From Candidatus Binatia bacterium (GTDB taxonomy: Bacteria; Desulfobacterota; Binatia; HRBIN30), in contig JAKLJW010000011.1 of assembly GCA_023150935.1 (NCBI GenBank), positions 51,879-115,878 of the forward strand: a DNA stretch of 64,000 bases. Reading direction: 5' to 3'. This document shows, piece after piece, positions 1 through 8,666 of the stretch (position 1 is its first letter; each line of letters begins with the position of its first letter). Made by a program: the position numbers and the translations under genes. Below the pieces are notes generated by a model, which made no database searches, was not told where the DNA came from, and saw only the letters and a list, made by a program, of their open reading frames with translations.

Positions 1-826
1 TCGTGCCCTTGTAGCGGGCCTCGGCGAGGAAGTGGGCGTCCGGCGAACGCGTCTGCGGAACGTTCGAGCCCCAGACGAGGAGAAAGGCGGCATCGAACCA
101 GGCCGCGCTCTCCGGAACGTCGGTCTGCTCGCCCCAGGTCATCGGCGAGCTGGGCGGCAGGTCGGCGTACCAGTCATAAAAGCTCAGGCAAGTGCCGCCG
201 AGCAGCGAAAGGAAGCGCGTGCCCGCGGCGTAGGAAACCATCGAGAAGGCCGGGATGGGCGAAAAGCCGGCGACGCGGTCCGGGCCGTGCGTGGCCACCG
301 TATGGACCGTGGCGGCGGCAATCAATTCTTCGGCTTCGGTCCACGACAAGCGCACGAAACCGCCGCGGCCGCGCACCCGTTTGTAGTCGGCCACGGCCAC
401 GGGATCGCCGGCGAGTTGCGCCCACGCGTCGACGGGCGCGAGGGTCTTTCGCAGCTCGCGCCAGCGCTCGATGAGCCGGCGGCGCACGAGCGGGAACTTG
501 ATGCGGGCGCTGCTGTATACGTACCAGGACGCCGAGGCGCCGCGCGGACAGCCGCGCGGCTCGTGATTGGGCAGGTCGGGACGCGTGCGTGGATAGTCCG
601 TCGCCTGCATTTCCCAGGCGATCAGGCCGTTCTTGACGTAGACGTTCCAACTGCACGATCCGGTGCAGTTCACACCGTGCGTGGAACGAACCACCTTGTC
701 GTATTCCCACCGCCCCCGGTAACCATCTTCCCACGTGCGATCCTCGCGGGTGACGACCCCGAGGTCGCCGGCGAACGTACCGACGTTCTTGCGGAAGAAG
801 AGCAGGCGGTCGAGTAGATGACTCAT
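1..826 (-). CDS. narG: Respiratory nitrate reductase alpha subunit, N-terminal part (runs off the left edge)
   Basis: Translating the minus strand from the ATG at 824-826 gives 275 residues that read as the start of NarG, the Mo-bisMGD catalytic subunit that reduces nitrate to nitrite with quinol electrons. It opens with MSHLLDRLLFF. The FS0 cluster ligands of NarG are present: H50, C54 and C58 in THGVNCTGSCSW and C93 in EPRGCPRG. The segment FYDWYADLP near residue 220 carries the Asp that binds molybdenum in NarG. No Tat leader is visible, as expected for the cytoplasm-facing enzyme. About three quarters of the protein (family length roughly 1200 residues) lies outside the window, as narHJI would. 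The menaquinone operon at 26.8-37 kb could supply its electron donor; that link is inference. Confidence 0.95.
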   Translation of the reverse strand, partial: MSHLLDRLLFFRKNVGTFAGDLGVVTREDRTWEDGYRGRWEYDKVVRSTHGVNCTGSCSWNVYVKNGLIAWEMQATDYPRTRPDLPNHEPRGCPRGASASWYVYSSARIKFPLVRRRLIERWRELRKTLAPVDAWAQLAGDPVAVADYKRVRGRGGFVRLSWTEAEELIAAATVHTVATHGPDRVAGFSPIPAFSMVSYAAGTRFLSLLGGTCLSFYDWYADLPPSSPMTWGEQTDVPESAAWFDAAFLLVWGSNVPQTRSPDAHFLAEARYKGT

Positions 827-864
827 GGCTCTCTCTACAAACTGGAGGGAAGAATTCAATCGGA

Positions 865-2232
865 ATGATAAGAGGTTGGCGCAGAGGTGAAGCGGTGGAC
901 CGAGGATCCTGGGACGGCGTGCGGATACGGGCATACGCGGTGCTGGTCGGCGCCGGGGTAGGACTGGTCGGGACGGTCTTTCGGGTCGGCGTCGAGCGCG
1001 GTTACGATTTCTACTTGCAGTGGTTGGCCGCCGCTCCCGCCGAGCCGATTCCGGCCTGGGGCGTCGGCGCCCTGACCGGGGCTCTGGCCGTTACCCTGGC
1101 GGTGGCGCTCACGCGGCAGTTGGCGCCCGAGGGTGCGGGCAGCGGCATCCAGGAAATCGAAGGGTCCCTGGCGGGGTTGCGGCCGGCCCTGAGGTGGGGG
1201 CCCATCCTGGTGGTCAAGTTCGTCGGCGGCCTGCTGGCCATGTCGGCAGGAATGATCCTTGGCCGCGAGGGGCCGACCATTCATCTCGGCGGGGCTGTCG
1301 GGGCGGCACTGGCGGGCGTTGGACGGCTGGCGCGCCGTTCGACGAATATCCTCATCGGCTCGGGGTCCGCCGCCGGTCTGGCAGTGGCGTTCAACGCCCC
1401 GGTCGGCGGGGCTCTCTTCGCCATGGAAGAGATGCGCAACGAGTTCGCCTTCACACTGCGCTCGGGCCACTGCGTATTGCTGGCGACGGTGACCGCCGTT
1501 CTGGTGAGTTACCTGATAGCGGGTACCGGGCGGGTGCTGCCGATTCCCGTCTATGCCGGGCAGACACTGGCCGACTTGCTGCTGGCAGTACCGTTCGCGA
1601 TCGCCGTCGGGGCCTACGGCGTCTTTCTCACCCGCGCTCTGGTGCGCACGCTCGATGCGCTGCGGGCGCTAACGGCGCGCGTCGGCTGGTTCGTGCCGGC
1701 GTTGTGCACGGGGGCGGCGATCGGCGCCCTGGTGCGACTTGTACCGGACCTGACCGGGGGCGGCGAGCTGCTGTGCGTCGAGTTGCTGGAGGCGCCGCGG
1801 GCCGTCTTGTGGTTGGGCATGCTGTTGCTGCTGCGCACGCCCATATTCACGATAAGTTATGCCAGCGGTACGCCGGGGGGGATCTTCGCGCCGCAGCTCG
1901 CGTTCGGCGCCCTCCTCGGCCTGTTGTATGCTGCCGCGATCGGCATGGTGGCGCCCGAGCTGGAGATCGAGGCGGGTCGCTACGCCGTGGTCGGCATGGC
2001 GGCGCTGCTGACCGCAACGGTGCGCGCGCCCCTGACCGGCCTTGCGCTGGTCGTCGAGATGACCGGGAATTACCCGCTTATCCCGATGGCGCTGCTGGCG
2101 TCGGTGGTCGCCGACGGCACGGCCACCGTCCTCGGAGGCAGACCGATCTACGAGACGCTGCTCCAGCGCACCCTGGCGCTCGCCGGAGGAAGCGGAGAGG
2201 CAGCGGCCGCAAAGGAGGGTAGAACGACATGA
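865..2232 (+). CDS. clcA: CLC-family chloride channel/antiporter
   Basis: This 455-aa polytopic membrane protein carries the three CLC signatures in order: GSGIQEIEG near residue 92, GREGPTIHLG near 133 with the gating glutamate, and GGIFAPQL near 337. The segment AFNAPVGGALFAMEEM holds the paired glutamates where H+/Cl- exchangers have their internal proton glutamate, so exchange rather than passive channel activity is likely. It lacks the C-terminal CBS domains seen in some relatives. A GGAGGG lies 15 nt upstream of the ATG, farther than ideal, so an internal GTG near 895 cannot be excluded. Its stop overlaps the start of the next gene as ATGA, so the two are translationally coupled. Confidence 0.93.
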   Translation: MIRGWRRGEAVDRGSWDGVRIRAYAVLVGAGVGLVGTVFRVGVERGYDFYLQWLAAAPAEPIPAWGVGALTGALAVTLAVALTRQLAPEGAGSGIQEIEGSLAGLRPALRWGPILVVKFVGGLLAMSAGMILGREGPTIHLGGAVGAALAGVGRLARRSTNILIGSGSAAGLAVAFNAPVGGALFAMEEMRNEFAFTLRSGHCVLLATVTAVLVSYLIAGTGRVLPIPVYAGQTLADLLLAVPFAIAVGAYGVFLTRALVRTLDALRALTARVGWFVPALCTGAAIGALVRLVPDLTGGGELLCVELLEAPRAVLWLGMLLLLRTPIFTISYASGTPGGIFAPQLAFGALLGLLYAAAIGMVAPELEIEAGRYAVVGMAALLTATVRAPLTGLALVVEMTGNYPLIPMALLASVVADGTATVLGGRPIYETLLQRTLALAGGSGEAAAAKEGRTT

Positions 2233-3038
2233 TACGCAGGGGCTTTCCCGACCGCCGCCAACGCGGGCACCAACACCTGGTTGCCGCGGCCGCGGGGCTC
2301 GTTGTCATGGTCATGGCGGCCGGCGAACCGGTGCGCGGCGATGGACCCGTGCTCCCGCTCCCCGAGCACGATCGCGAGCAACTGTCCCGCTTCCTCGGTC
2401 CCGGGGTGGTCGGCGCCGCGCTGCCTTGCGATCCGATCGGCGATCCGACGACGTGGTTCCCACTGCACGCGCGCGCCAGCAAGTTCCAGTGGACCTCCGG
2501 ACCGAACGCCGGTCGGACGGAGGTCCTCGCGCTCCGCGAAGCGAAACGGCCGATCGGGACCCAGGCCTGGCGTTTCGGCCTGTCGCCGGTGCTGGCGGGT
2601 TTCATCGTCAGGGACGCACAAGGCGGGCTGGCGATGCCGGCGGTTACCGACACCGCCGAGGGTCTGGTGATCGTGGCGAACCCGGCCAATCCGTTCCTGC
2701 CGGCAAATTTGCAGCCCGGCGAGACCAGACGCGTCGACAACCGGATAGCCGCGAACTACCTCGACGACCCGTACGACACCGATTACGCCGGTCGCATGGC
2801 CGGCGAGTTCACCTACGTCGGCACGTATCGGGTGACGGTACCCGCGGGAACCTTCCCGGCCGTCCTGACGCGCCTGCACGCCACAGGCAAGGTCGGACCG
2901 GCGCACGTCGAGGACACGTCATGGGCCCTGTACGCGCCCGGCGTGGGCATGGTGGCCATGGTTGCGCAGGAAGACGTCGCCGCATTCTGGATATTCCACC
3001 TCGACACGACCGCGGGCAAAGTGCTCGTCGCACAGTAG
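2229..3038 (+). CDS. Secreted protein of unknown function coupled to clcA
   Basis: The 269-aa product starts with basic residues, then a hydrophobic stretch (about residues 17-31, LVAAAAGLVVMVMAAG) ending near GEPVRG, which suggests an exported protein. The mature part is rich in beta-prone segments such as FTYVGTYRVTVPAGTF and ends in an aromatic-rich stretch (AAFWIFHLDT). I recognise no catalytic motif. The ATG overlaps the clcA stop, so it is probably made together with the antiporter, but a functional link is inference. It converges on the transglycosylase gene with only about 34 bp between the stops. Confidence 0.75.
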   Translation: MIRRGFPDRRQRGHQHLVAAAAGLVVMVMAAGEPVRGDGPVLPLPEHDREQLSRFLGPGVVGAALPCDPIGDPTTWFPLHARASKFQWTSGPNAGRTEVLALREAKRPIGTQAWRFGLSPVLAGFIVRDAQGGLAMPAVTDTAEGLVIVANPANPFLPANLQPGETRRVDNRIAANYLDDPYDTDYAGRMAGEFTYVGTYRVTVPAGTFPAVLTRLHATGKVGPAHVEDTSWALYAPGVGMVAMVAQEDVAAFWIFHLDTTAGKVLVAQ

Positions 3039-3072
3039 CCCCACGCCATCGACCGCTCGCGCGGCCTCGCGC

Positions 3073-3999
3073 TCAGCGCCGCGCCATGCGGGCGCCGGCC
3101 GCCGGGCGGCGGGCCGTACCGTCGAGCCGGTCGGCCAGCGCAAGCACGGTGTCGATGTAGGCGTCGGAACGGTTGTAGTACCAGATCGCCTGGCGGCGCT
3201 CGCTGCGGTTCGCACCGCGGCGCCAGCCGTGGTTCCGCAGGTAGTTTGCCGTCGAGGCGATGGCATCGGCCGGGTCGTACAGACTTACCCTTTCGTCGCC
3301 GTTACCGTCGGTGCCGAACTTCAGATAACTGCTGGGCAGGAACTGCGTCAGACCGAACGCACCCGCGCCGGAGCCGCGGATGGCCAGCGGGTCGATACCC
3401 AGGCGCTCGGCCATGCGGAACGTGGCCACCACCTCGGGATAGAAAAGCTGCTCCAGATACCGCGCTCGAGCCTGCGCTTGCGACGCGATGTCCGCCGCCT
3501 CCGCACCCTGCGCATCGAGGGTATGGCGGGCGATGTTGCGCGCCAGATTGCGCGGTTCGTTCGCCATCGCCAGTCGCGCCAGGCGGAAAAGCACCATCTC
3601 CCGCCCGGTGTTGCGGCCGCATTGCGTCTCGACGTGCATGATCGCCGCCAGCACGCTCGCCGGCACGCCGCTCCGCGCCGAGGCGACGCGGAACTCCCGG
3701 TCGTGCGCCATGCGGCAGGCCCGCGCGCGCGCGACACTGTCGGCCGACAGGAACCCCCGATACAGCCCTCGCGATTCGCGCGGAGCGAGTTGAAAATCGA
3801 GCCCCGAAAACACCGGCATGCGCGGGTCGTCGAACACGGCCCTGACCCGATAAGGGTCAAGCCCATCCGCCACCAGCCGATCGACGAGATAATCCCAACT
3901 GTCGTCGCCCCCGTACACGGCGGCCGCTGGCCGCACCCAGAAAAAAATCGCCCAGAGCGCCAGCACCCACCTCGACCACCACATCATGTTCGGCACCAT
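3073..3999 (-). CDS. MltB-type lytic murein transglycosylase
   Basis: The 308-aa protein has a signal peptide (hydrophobic residues 11-26, ending VRPAAA) and an SLT_2/MltB-type domain. Diagnostic segments are AIMHVETQCGRNTG, carrying the catalytic glutamate in a HVET context, then GAFGLTQFLPSSYL and DPADAIASTANYL, followed by YNRSDAYIDTVL. The enzyme family cleaves the MurNAc-GlcNAc bond of peptidoglycan in the periplasm, forming 1,6-anhydro ends. No lipobox is evident, so it looks soluble. The C-terminal peptidoglycan-binding domain of longer homologues is absent. The start chosen is ATG at 3999; a second ATG (MMWW) 12 nt downstream is possible. Confidence 0.9.
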   Translation of the reverse strand: MVPNMMWWSRWVLALWAIFFWVRPAAAVYGGDDSWDYLVDRLVADGLDPYRVRAVFDDPRMPVFSGLDFQLAPRESRGLYRGFLSADSVARARACRMAHDREFRVASARSGVPASVLAAIMHVETQCGRNTGREMVLFRLARLAMANEPRNLARNIARHTLDAQGAEAADIASQAQARARYLEQLFYPEVVATFRMAERLGIDPLAIRGSGAGAFGLTQFLPSSYLKFGTDGNGDERVSLYDPADAIASTANYLRNHGWRRGANRSERRQAIWYYNRSDAYIDTVLALADRLDGTARRPAAGARMARR

Positions 4000-4068
4000 C
4001 GCCCTTACCTCACGCGATGTCGAACCACGGCCGCATCGCCTTCTTCACCCGCACCCTCGGCCCGTGCC

Positions 4069-4518
4069 TCACGCCAGCAGCTTCGCCGCTTCGCGCTGCG
4101 TTGCCGCACACGCCTCGGCGCAAGCCTTGCACTCGGAATGATGGTCCTCGTGCTTGCGGCAGGCCTTCTCGCAATCGGCACAGACGTCGCGGCAGAGCTG
4201 AATCAACGTCTTCGCGTACTTCGAATCCGTCGGCGCAATCGCCGCCGTTGCCTGGCAGACCGCCAGCATCTCGTGCACGGACCTGGCGCAATCGCCGAGC
4301 GACTTGTCGCCCCGCGCCAGCTCCTTCAGGCAGTGATCCATACAGACGTTGCCGGCGTCGAAGCACCCGGCGAGAGCCGCCGTGAAAGCCGCGCTCGGGC
4401 GCGGCCCCGCCTGCTTGTGGTGGGAGTGATCGTGCGAGTCGGCCGCCGCCGGCCCCGCCCCGACCATGGCGCCGGCCACTGCCCCCGCCCCCACCAACAG
4501 AAAATCGCGTCGATCCAT
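4069..4518 (-). CDS. Tat-exported four-helix-bundle copper storage protein (Csp1-like)
   Basis: The 149-aa protein begins MDRRDFLLVGAGAVAGAM, a classic twin-arginine leader, followed by a His-rich linker (SHDHSHH). The mature part is helical and has 12 cysteines, many in CxxxC or CxxC spacing (VCMDHC, LCRDVCADCEKAC, ECKACAEAC). This matches Csp1 proteins (older DUF326), which line a four-helix bundle with thiols and store many Cu(I) ions. A GAGGAGG Shine-Dalgarno lies 5 nt before the ATG. Tat export fits the extracytoplasmic Csp1 class of methanotrophs and some non-methanotrophs. It stands alone, divergent from the gene at 4637. Copper load and tetramer state cannot be judged from sequence. 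Confidence 0.9.
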   Translation of the reverse strand: MDRRDFLLVGAGAVAGAMVGAGPAAADSHDHSHHKQAGPRPSAAFTAALAGCFDAGNVCMDHCLKELARGDKSLGDCARSVHEMLAVCQATAAIAPTDSKYAKTLIQLCRDVCADCEKACRKHEDHHSECKACAEACAATQREAAKLLA

Positions 4519-4636
4519 GCCGTCCTCCTCCTGATCGTTCTATCGCTGCTCTCATTTCAGCACGCGCAAGCGGCGTGGGCAACGAGGCAAACCACAGACC
4601 TTGCGTGCCGAGAGCAGCCGTCGTACCTAGACCGCC

Positions 4637-4897
4637 ATGCAAGTCGACATCGGCGACCTGGTGATGCACCCCGGCTACGCACCCTATCCGCGCTACGGGC
4701 GCGTAGTCGAGCAGATCGACGACGCGCACGTGCGCGTCACCACCGTCCAGTGCGGCGACCCGCGCTGCGCGGCGGAGCACGCACACGGCGATCTGGTCTG
4801 GCAGACCGGCGACCTCCTTGCCGCCACGGCGTATCAGGCCCGCGCCGAGTGGGAGGAAGGCCGAAAGAGTTCGCCCAACGCCATGGTCGAGGCGTGA
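4637..4897 (+). CDS. Small hypothetical protein preceding the alpha-glucosidase
   Basis: The 86-aa product starts MQVDIGDLVMHPGY and contains two Cys in QCGDPRCAAEH. The N-terminal half has the look of a small beta-barrel control domain (GDLVMHP, YGRVVEQI, HVRVTT). I do not recognise a family. The stop TGA is one base before the ATG of the GH13 gene, so it is probably translated with it. No strong Shine-Dalgarno is visible. Confidence 0.6.
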   Translation: MQVDIGDLVMHPGYAPYPRYGRVVEQIDDAHVRVTTVQCGDPRCAAEHAHGDLVWQTGDLLAATAYQARAEWEEGRKSSPNAMVEA

Positions 4898-4898
4898 G

Positions 4899-6533
4899 AT
4901 GACCGGCCAGGAGTGGTGGCGGGAAGCGGTGTTCTACGAGATCTACGTGCGCAGCTTCCAGGACTCCAATGGCGACGGGATCGGCGATCTGGCCGGAATC
5001 GTCGAGCGGCTCGACTACCTGAACGACGGCACACCGAAGTCACTCGGGGTCGATGCGTTGTGGCTAACGCCGATAAACCCGTCGCCGATGTTCGATTTCG
5101 GGTACGACGTCAGCGACTACCGCGGCGTCGATCCGGTGTTCGGCAGCCTCGCCGATTTCGACCGGCTCGTCGCCGAAGCGCACCGCCGCAACATCCGCAT
5201 CGTCTTCGATCTCGTTCCCAACCACAGCTCGCACCTGCACCCCTGGTTCCAGTCGGCACGCCGGTCGCGCACCGATCCGCACCGCGACTGGTACGTCTGG
5301 CGCGACCCGGCGCCGGGCGGCGGGTACCCGAACAACTGGGCGAGCGCCTTCGGCGGGCCGGCCTGGACCCTCGACCCCGCCACGGGCCAGTACTACCTGC
5401 ACTCGTTTCTCCCGGAACAACCCGACCTGAACTACCGTAACCCCGCGGTGGCGGCAGCCATGGAGGATGTCATCCGGTTCTGGCTGGATCGCGGCGTCGA
5501 CGGCTTCCGCGTCGACGTCATGCACAAGCTCGTCAAGGACGCGGCGCTGCGGGACAACCCCGAGCCGGCGCCCGAAGAGGCCCACCCGGTCAAGCACTAT
5601 GGCGGGCAGAAGCACGTCTACGACGAAGACCAACCCGAGGTGCACGACATCATCAGGAGCTGGCGGCGCATCCTCGACCGCTACGGCGATCGGACGATGG
5701 TCGGCGAGGTCTACCTGTTCGATCCTCCGCGGTTGGCCCGGTACCACGGCAACGGACATGACGAGCTGCCGCTCGCGTTCAATTTCAGCTTTCTGTGGAG
5801 TCCGTGGGATGCCGCGACGTTCCGTGCCCAGGTGGCCGAGATGGAAGCGCTGCTGCCGCCGGGCGCGCAACCAACCTACGTCCTGTCGAGCCACGACGCG
5901 CCGCGCTATCGCACTCGGTTCGACGACCCGGTGTGGGGCGAGGCGCGCGCCCGGGTCGCCGCGCTGATGCTGCTGACCCTGCGCGGCACCCCGTTCCTGT
6001 ATTACGGCGAAGAGATCGGCATGCACGACGTCGTCATTCCGTTCGACCGCATTTGCGATCCGGTGGGCAAGCGCGTACCCGCCCTCGGACGCGATCCGGA
6101 ACGTACGCCGATGCAGTGGGGTCCGGCCCCCGGCGCCGGCTTCACCACGGCCGCGACGCCGTGGTTACCGCTGGCCGACGACTACGCCGCGATCAACGTC
6201 GAGCGCCAGCGCCGCGACCCGCACTCCCATCTGAGTTTCTACCGGCGCGCCATCTGGTATCGAAAGCGGACCGCGGCGCTGACCCACGGAACGTACACCC
6301 CCGTGGAAGGTCCGCCCGACACGTTTATCTACCGCCGGGAGCACGGATCGAGCCGGTGCGTGGTGGCGCTGAACTTCGCCAGCGAGGGGCGCACCTTGCA
6401 GCTCCCCGGCCTCGGCGGCGCGCGCTTGTCGCTATCGACCGACCCGGATCGCAGCGAGGGCGCCCTCGGCGCCGCAGCGGTGCGACTCGGACCGTGCGAG
6501 GGGGTGGTGGTGGAGGAGGGTTTGGGGTCTTGA
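4899..6533 (+). CDS. GH13 alpha-glucosidase / trehalose-synthase-like enzyme
   Basis: The 544-aa protein is a cytoplasmic glycoside hydrolase family 13 enzyme. It opens with WWREAVFYEIYVRSFQDSNG and shows the conserved regions in order: DLVPNHSS, GVDGFRVDVMHK with the nucleophile Asp, MVGEVYL with the acid/base Glu, and SSHDAPRY with the transition-state Asp. The DGIGDLAGI loop and QPDLNYRNP are typical of oligo-1,6-glucosidase, alpha-glucosidase and trehalose synthase relatives; the exact substrate is not decidable here. Start ATG follows the previous stop by one base. The last residues (GLGS and the stop) are encoded inside an 8-bp tandem repeat, so the native C-terminus may have been replaced. 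Confidence 0.9.
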   Translation: MTGQEWWREAVFYEIYVRSFQDSNGDGIGDLAGIVERLDYLNDGTPKSLGVDALWLTPINPSPMFDFGYDVSDYRGVDPVFGSLADFDRLVAEAHRRNIRIVFDLVPNHSSHLHPWFQSARRSRTDPHRDWYVWRDPAPGGGYPNNWASAFGGPAWTLDPATGQYYLHSFLPEQPDLNYRNPAVAAAMEDVIRFWLDRGVDGFRVDVMHKLVKDAALRDNPEPAPEEAHPVKHYGGQKHVYDEDQPEVHDIIRSWRRILDRYGDRTMVGEVYLFDPPRLARYHGNGHDELPLAFNFSFLWSPWDAATFRAQVAEMEALLPPGAQPTYVLSSHDAPRYRTRFDDPVWGEARARVAALMLLTLRGTPFLYYGEEIGMHDVVIPFDRICDPVGKRVPALGRDPERTPMQWGPAPGAGFTTAATPWLPLADDYAAINVERQRRDPHSHLSFYRRAIWYRKRTAALTHGTYTPVEGPPDTFIYRREHGSSRCVVALNFASEGRTLQLPGLGGARLSLSTDPDRSEGALGAAAVRLGPCEGVVVEEGLGS

Positions 6534-6605
6534 GGTCTTGGGGTCTTGAGGTCTTGGGGTCTTGGGGTCTTGGGGTCTTGGGGTCTTGAGGTCTTGGGGT
6601 CTTGG
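6526..6605. repeat. Ten tandem 8-bp units overlapping the GH13 stop codon
   Basis: Ten consecutive copies of GGTCTTGR (R is G or A) run without a gap. The first unit contains the TGA stop of the GH13 gene at 6531-6533. The array is followed by a GGGGG stretch. With an 8-bp period, each unit shifts the reading frame, so unit-number changes would alter any read-through tail. Confidence 0.9.
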
Positions 6606-7413
6606 GGGACTTTCTCGGGAGTGCCCATGACGTGGCGGTCGTCGCAAGACGATGAAAACGCGGTCCTCTCTGCGGGGTCGGGGCCGGAACCGTTATCGGG
6701 ATCGAGGGAACCGGATCGATACCGCTGCCGATACCGACCCCGATGGCCGGTCGCCATTGCGCTTGCCCACCTCCGGTCCCACTCACCCCAATCCTCGAAA
6801 GCGAAGAAGATGGAAGACCGGAAACAGGAAACCGAGGCCCCGGGGTGGCACCTCTGCAAGTCCGAGAAACGGGGTGGGGTCGGACCACGACAACCTGCGG
6901 TAATCTCTGGCTTTCGGTGACCAGATCAGGCCGATTTCACGTCCATGCCGTCGTTTTCGAAGGCTAGACTGGCCGGATACACCGCCGCGTCCTCACGCAG
7001 AACATGGGTGTAATCGATCGTTCCTCTCAACCGGGGAGCGCCGATCCGATCTGCTGACCGGTTTCCCGTCTCCGGTTTCCTATCTCCCGTTTTCCGTTCT
7101 TCTGACCTCGCCCGTGTTTGGGGAGCGCCGGTGCTGCCGGAGGCCGTCGGGACCGTCCTCGCTCCGCCAACGGCGACCCCACCGCGGCGATCGAGAAGAT
7201 CCTCCGCCATCTCGGCTTGCCGACTGCGCCGGCGCCCTCGCCGGCACCCGTCCTGCCGGCGCCCGGGTGCGGCCGGCCTGCGGGCGCAATCTCTTGTCGA
7301 CACGCGCTTTGTCCGCGCTGTATTCGGGCTGTGAAGGGGCGATCGTAAAGACGAGGGGGATGGCGGGCAACGCCCGAGAATTGATCTTACGTCAAACACG
7401 GCGTTTATGCCGG
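6606..7413. other. Non-coding stretch with degenerate repeat text, no convincing gene
   Basis: I see no supported gene here. Near 6811-6833 and again at 7058-7098 there is a degenerate motif of the type ACCGGAAAC / GGTTTCCCGTCTCC, and the same text recurs at 8428-8446. This suggests a dispersed low-complexity repeat family. Short open frames cross the region but have no family resemblance or ribosome-binding sites. Confidence 0.6.
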
Positions 7414-7602
7414 CTATCCGCTCTGGTCACACGTGCCTGCCCCGTCGCACGCCGCACTCGTGCAAGGGTTGTTATCGGTGTCGGTGCATGGAACTCCCGA
7501 CGGCTGACCCGTGCAGTCAGCGACCTGTGCTACCGTCGGCGCGGCACCCAGCAATGCCACGGCGATTGCCAACGCGAACGACCCAACAGAACTCTTCGTC
7601 AT
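7414..7602 (-). CDS. Short secreted Cys-rich protein
   Basis: The 62-aa product begins MTKSSVGSFALAIAVALLGA, a good signal peptide ending near TVAQVA. The mature part has six Cys in CTGQPSGVPCTDTD, NPCTSAACD and GTCDQSG. The pattern resembles one unit of the Cys-rich repeats found in longer surface proteins of this kind of genome, so this may be a one-unit or truncated member. A GAGGGGG lies just before the ATG. Function unknown. Confidence 0.6.
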   Translation of the reverse strand: MTKSSVGSFALAIAVALLGAAPTVAQVADCTGQPSGVPCTDTDNNPCTSAACDGAGTCDQSG

Positions 7603-7654
7603 TGCTACCCCCTCTCGTCTCCCTTGTCAGTTCCTGCAAGCCGAACGCCGGCCA

Positions 7655-7852
7655 TCACCCGCGCGCGTCTTCTTGCGCGTCGGGTGCATGGCCCTGTTCG
7701 GCAATCCGCTTCGCACGTAGATCCACGACTTCGTGTCCTGCGGTTGGCCCCTGCGCCCTGAGTTGGGCTACGAAGGCATCGACATCGCCTTGATACTCAC
7801 GCGCGATTTCGTCCTTGATCTTCCAGAGCTCTTCTATGATTGGGTCAGTCAT
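7655..7852 (-). CDS. Small acidic partner of the PIN-domain protein (putative antitoxin)
   Basis: The 65-aa protein starts MTDPIIEELWKIKDEIAREY and is strongly helical and charged. Small proteins of this MTDPI-type are often encoded directly after PIN-domain genes, where they are taken to be antitoxins. Its ATG overlaps the PIN stop as ATGA (7849-7852). A longer reading frame starts upstream, but the overlapping ATG and the family-like N-terminus favour this start. No DNA-binding domain is visible. Antitoxin function is inferred from position. Confidence 0.65.
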   Translation of the reverse strand: MTDPIIEELWKIKDEIAREYQGDVDAFVAQLRAQGPTAGHEVVDLRAKRIAEQGHAPDAQEDARG

Positions 7853-8343
7853 TGCTGGTTCGCTCCCATCAGTTCCTGCGGCGTGCATATTTCTGGGCAA
7901 ACGTAGCCACCCGTCGTGCAAACAGCGCGCACGAGAGGTTTCATCTCGGCATTGTCAATGTGGCGGTAATTCCAGGTGAGCAAGTAATCAATAGCGTGCA
8001 CCGCTGCGATGGCGATGTGGAGAGAATCGCCGATCGCGTTCGCCGGAAGTGCACCCTCCCGGATGAGCACCTTGGACAATGCAACAACCTCGTCCGTGAT
8101 CGCCAGCAATGGGATGCCGGACAGCGCCTCGAGTCTCCGTGACGCGGCCTCCGGACTTCCCCTTCCAGCCTCTTCGGTTACGACGCTGGAGCTGTATAGA
8201 GAGAATCGACTCCGTTGAGTATCCCACCAATCGACGGTCGCCTTCTGCCAGGCTGCCGCCAACAGATCACTGGTCGGCCGAGCGGTGAGGTAGGAGATGA
8301 CCGATGTCTCCACATAAACCGTCTTCGGCTCCATCGCACTCAA
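7849..8343 (-). CDS. PIN-domain protein, VapC-like putative toxin
   Basis: The 164-aa protein starts with KTVYVETSVISYLTARP, the first acidic motif of a PIN ribonuclease fold. The acidic residues of SSVVTEEAGRG and of ALPANAIGDSLHIAIAAVHA, then LLTWNYRHI, complete the usual PIN order. Such proteins cut RNA in toxin-antitoxin pairs. The downstream 65-aa gene overlaps it and is the likely antitoxin, giving toxin-first order. Start is ATG at 8343; an ATG three codons later is equally possible. A HEPN-like relic lies immediately upstream on the same strand. Confidence 0.8.
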   Translation of the reverse strand: MSAMEPKTVYVETSVISYLTARPTSDLLAAAWQKATVDWWDTQRSRFSLYSSSVVTEEAGRGSPEAASRRLEALSGIPLLAITDEVVALSKVLIREGALPANAIGDSLHIAIAAVHAIDYLLTWNYRHIDNAEMKPLVRAVCTTGGYVCPEICTPQELMGANQQ

Positions 8344-8528
8344 ACCATGGCTTGTGCGTCCGCGGTGGGCTCGGGCCCGTTGGTCCGAAGCTTCGCGTCT
8401 TCTCCAGTCGGCCTACTCGGCCCTGTGTCCCCCGGTTTCCCGTCTCTGCCGGTCGCCGAGTTGACGAGACGCTCCCGGAGGCAGAGTTCGGCTGCCCGAA
8501 GGGACTCACGAGCGTGTTCCAGTGTCAT
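8340..8528 (-). pseudogene. Truncated HEPN-type protein fused to repeat-derived sequence
   Basis: The first 25 residues of this 62-aa frame (ARESLRAAELCLRERLVNSA) look like the first helix of HEPN-domain proteins, which normally continue into a tyrosine-rich segment. Here the frame passes instead into GRDGKPGDTGPSR-type sequence, matching the low-complexity repeat seen at 6811 and 7058. It ends overlapping the PIN gene start. I read it as a decayed remnant whose body was lost at the repeat. Confidence 0.45.
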
Positions 8529-8666
8529 CGGGTCCAGCCTACGTCCGGCCCACGTCAGGCGTCAATCGCCCGCAGCGCGCGACCGCACGGGTGGGCCCAT
8601 CGATAGCAAAGACCAACGCTCCAACCCGCGGCGTCAACGTTCGTCGAGCATTAGCGCCGAGGATTG

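Noticed and set aside
32..817. Plus-strand open frame of 261 codons at the left edge
   Set aside because: It is the antisense of narG, whose translation matches the family residue by residue.
2962..4902. Plus-strand open frame of 646 codons
   Set aside because: It covers three convincing genes in other frames (transglycosylase, Csp1-like, small protein) and its composition is Arg/Pro-rich.
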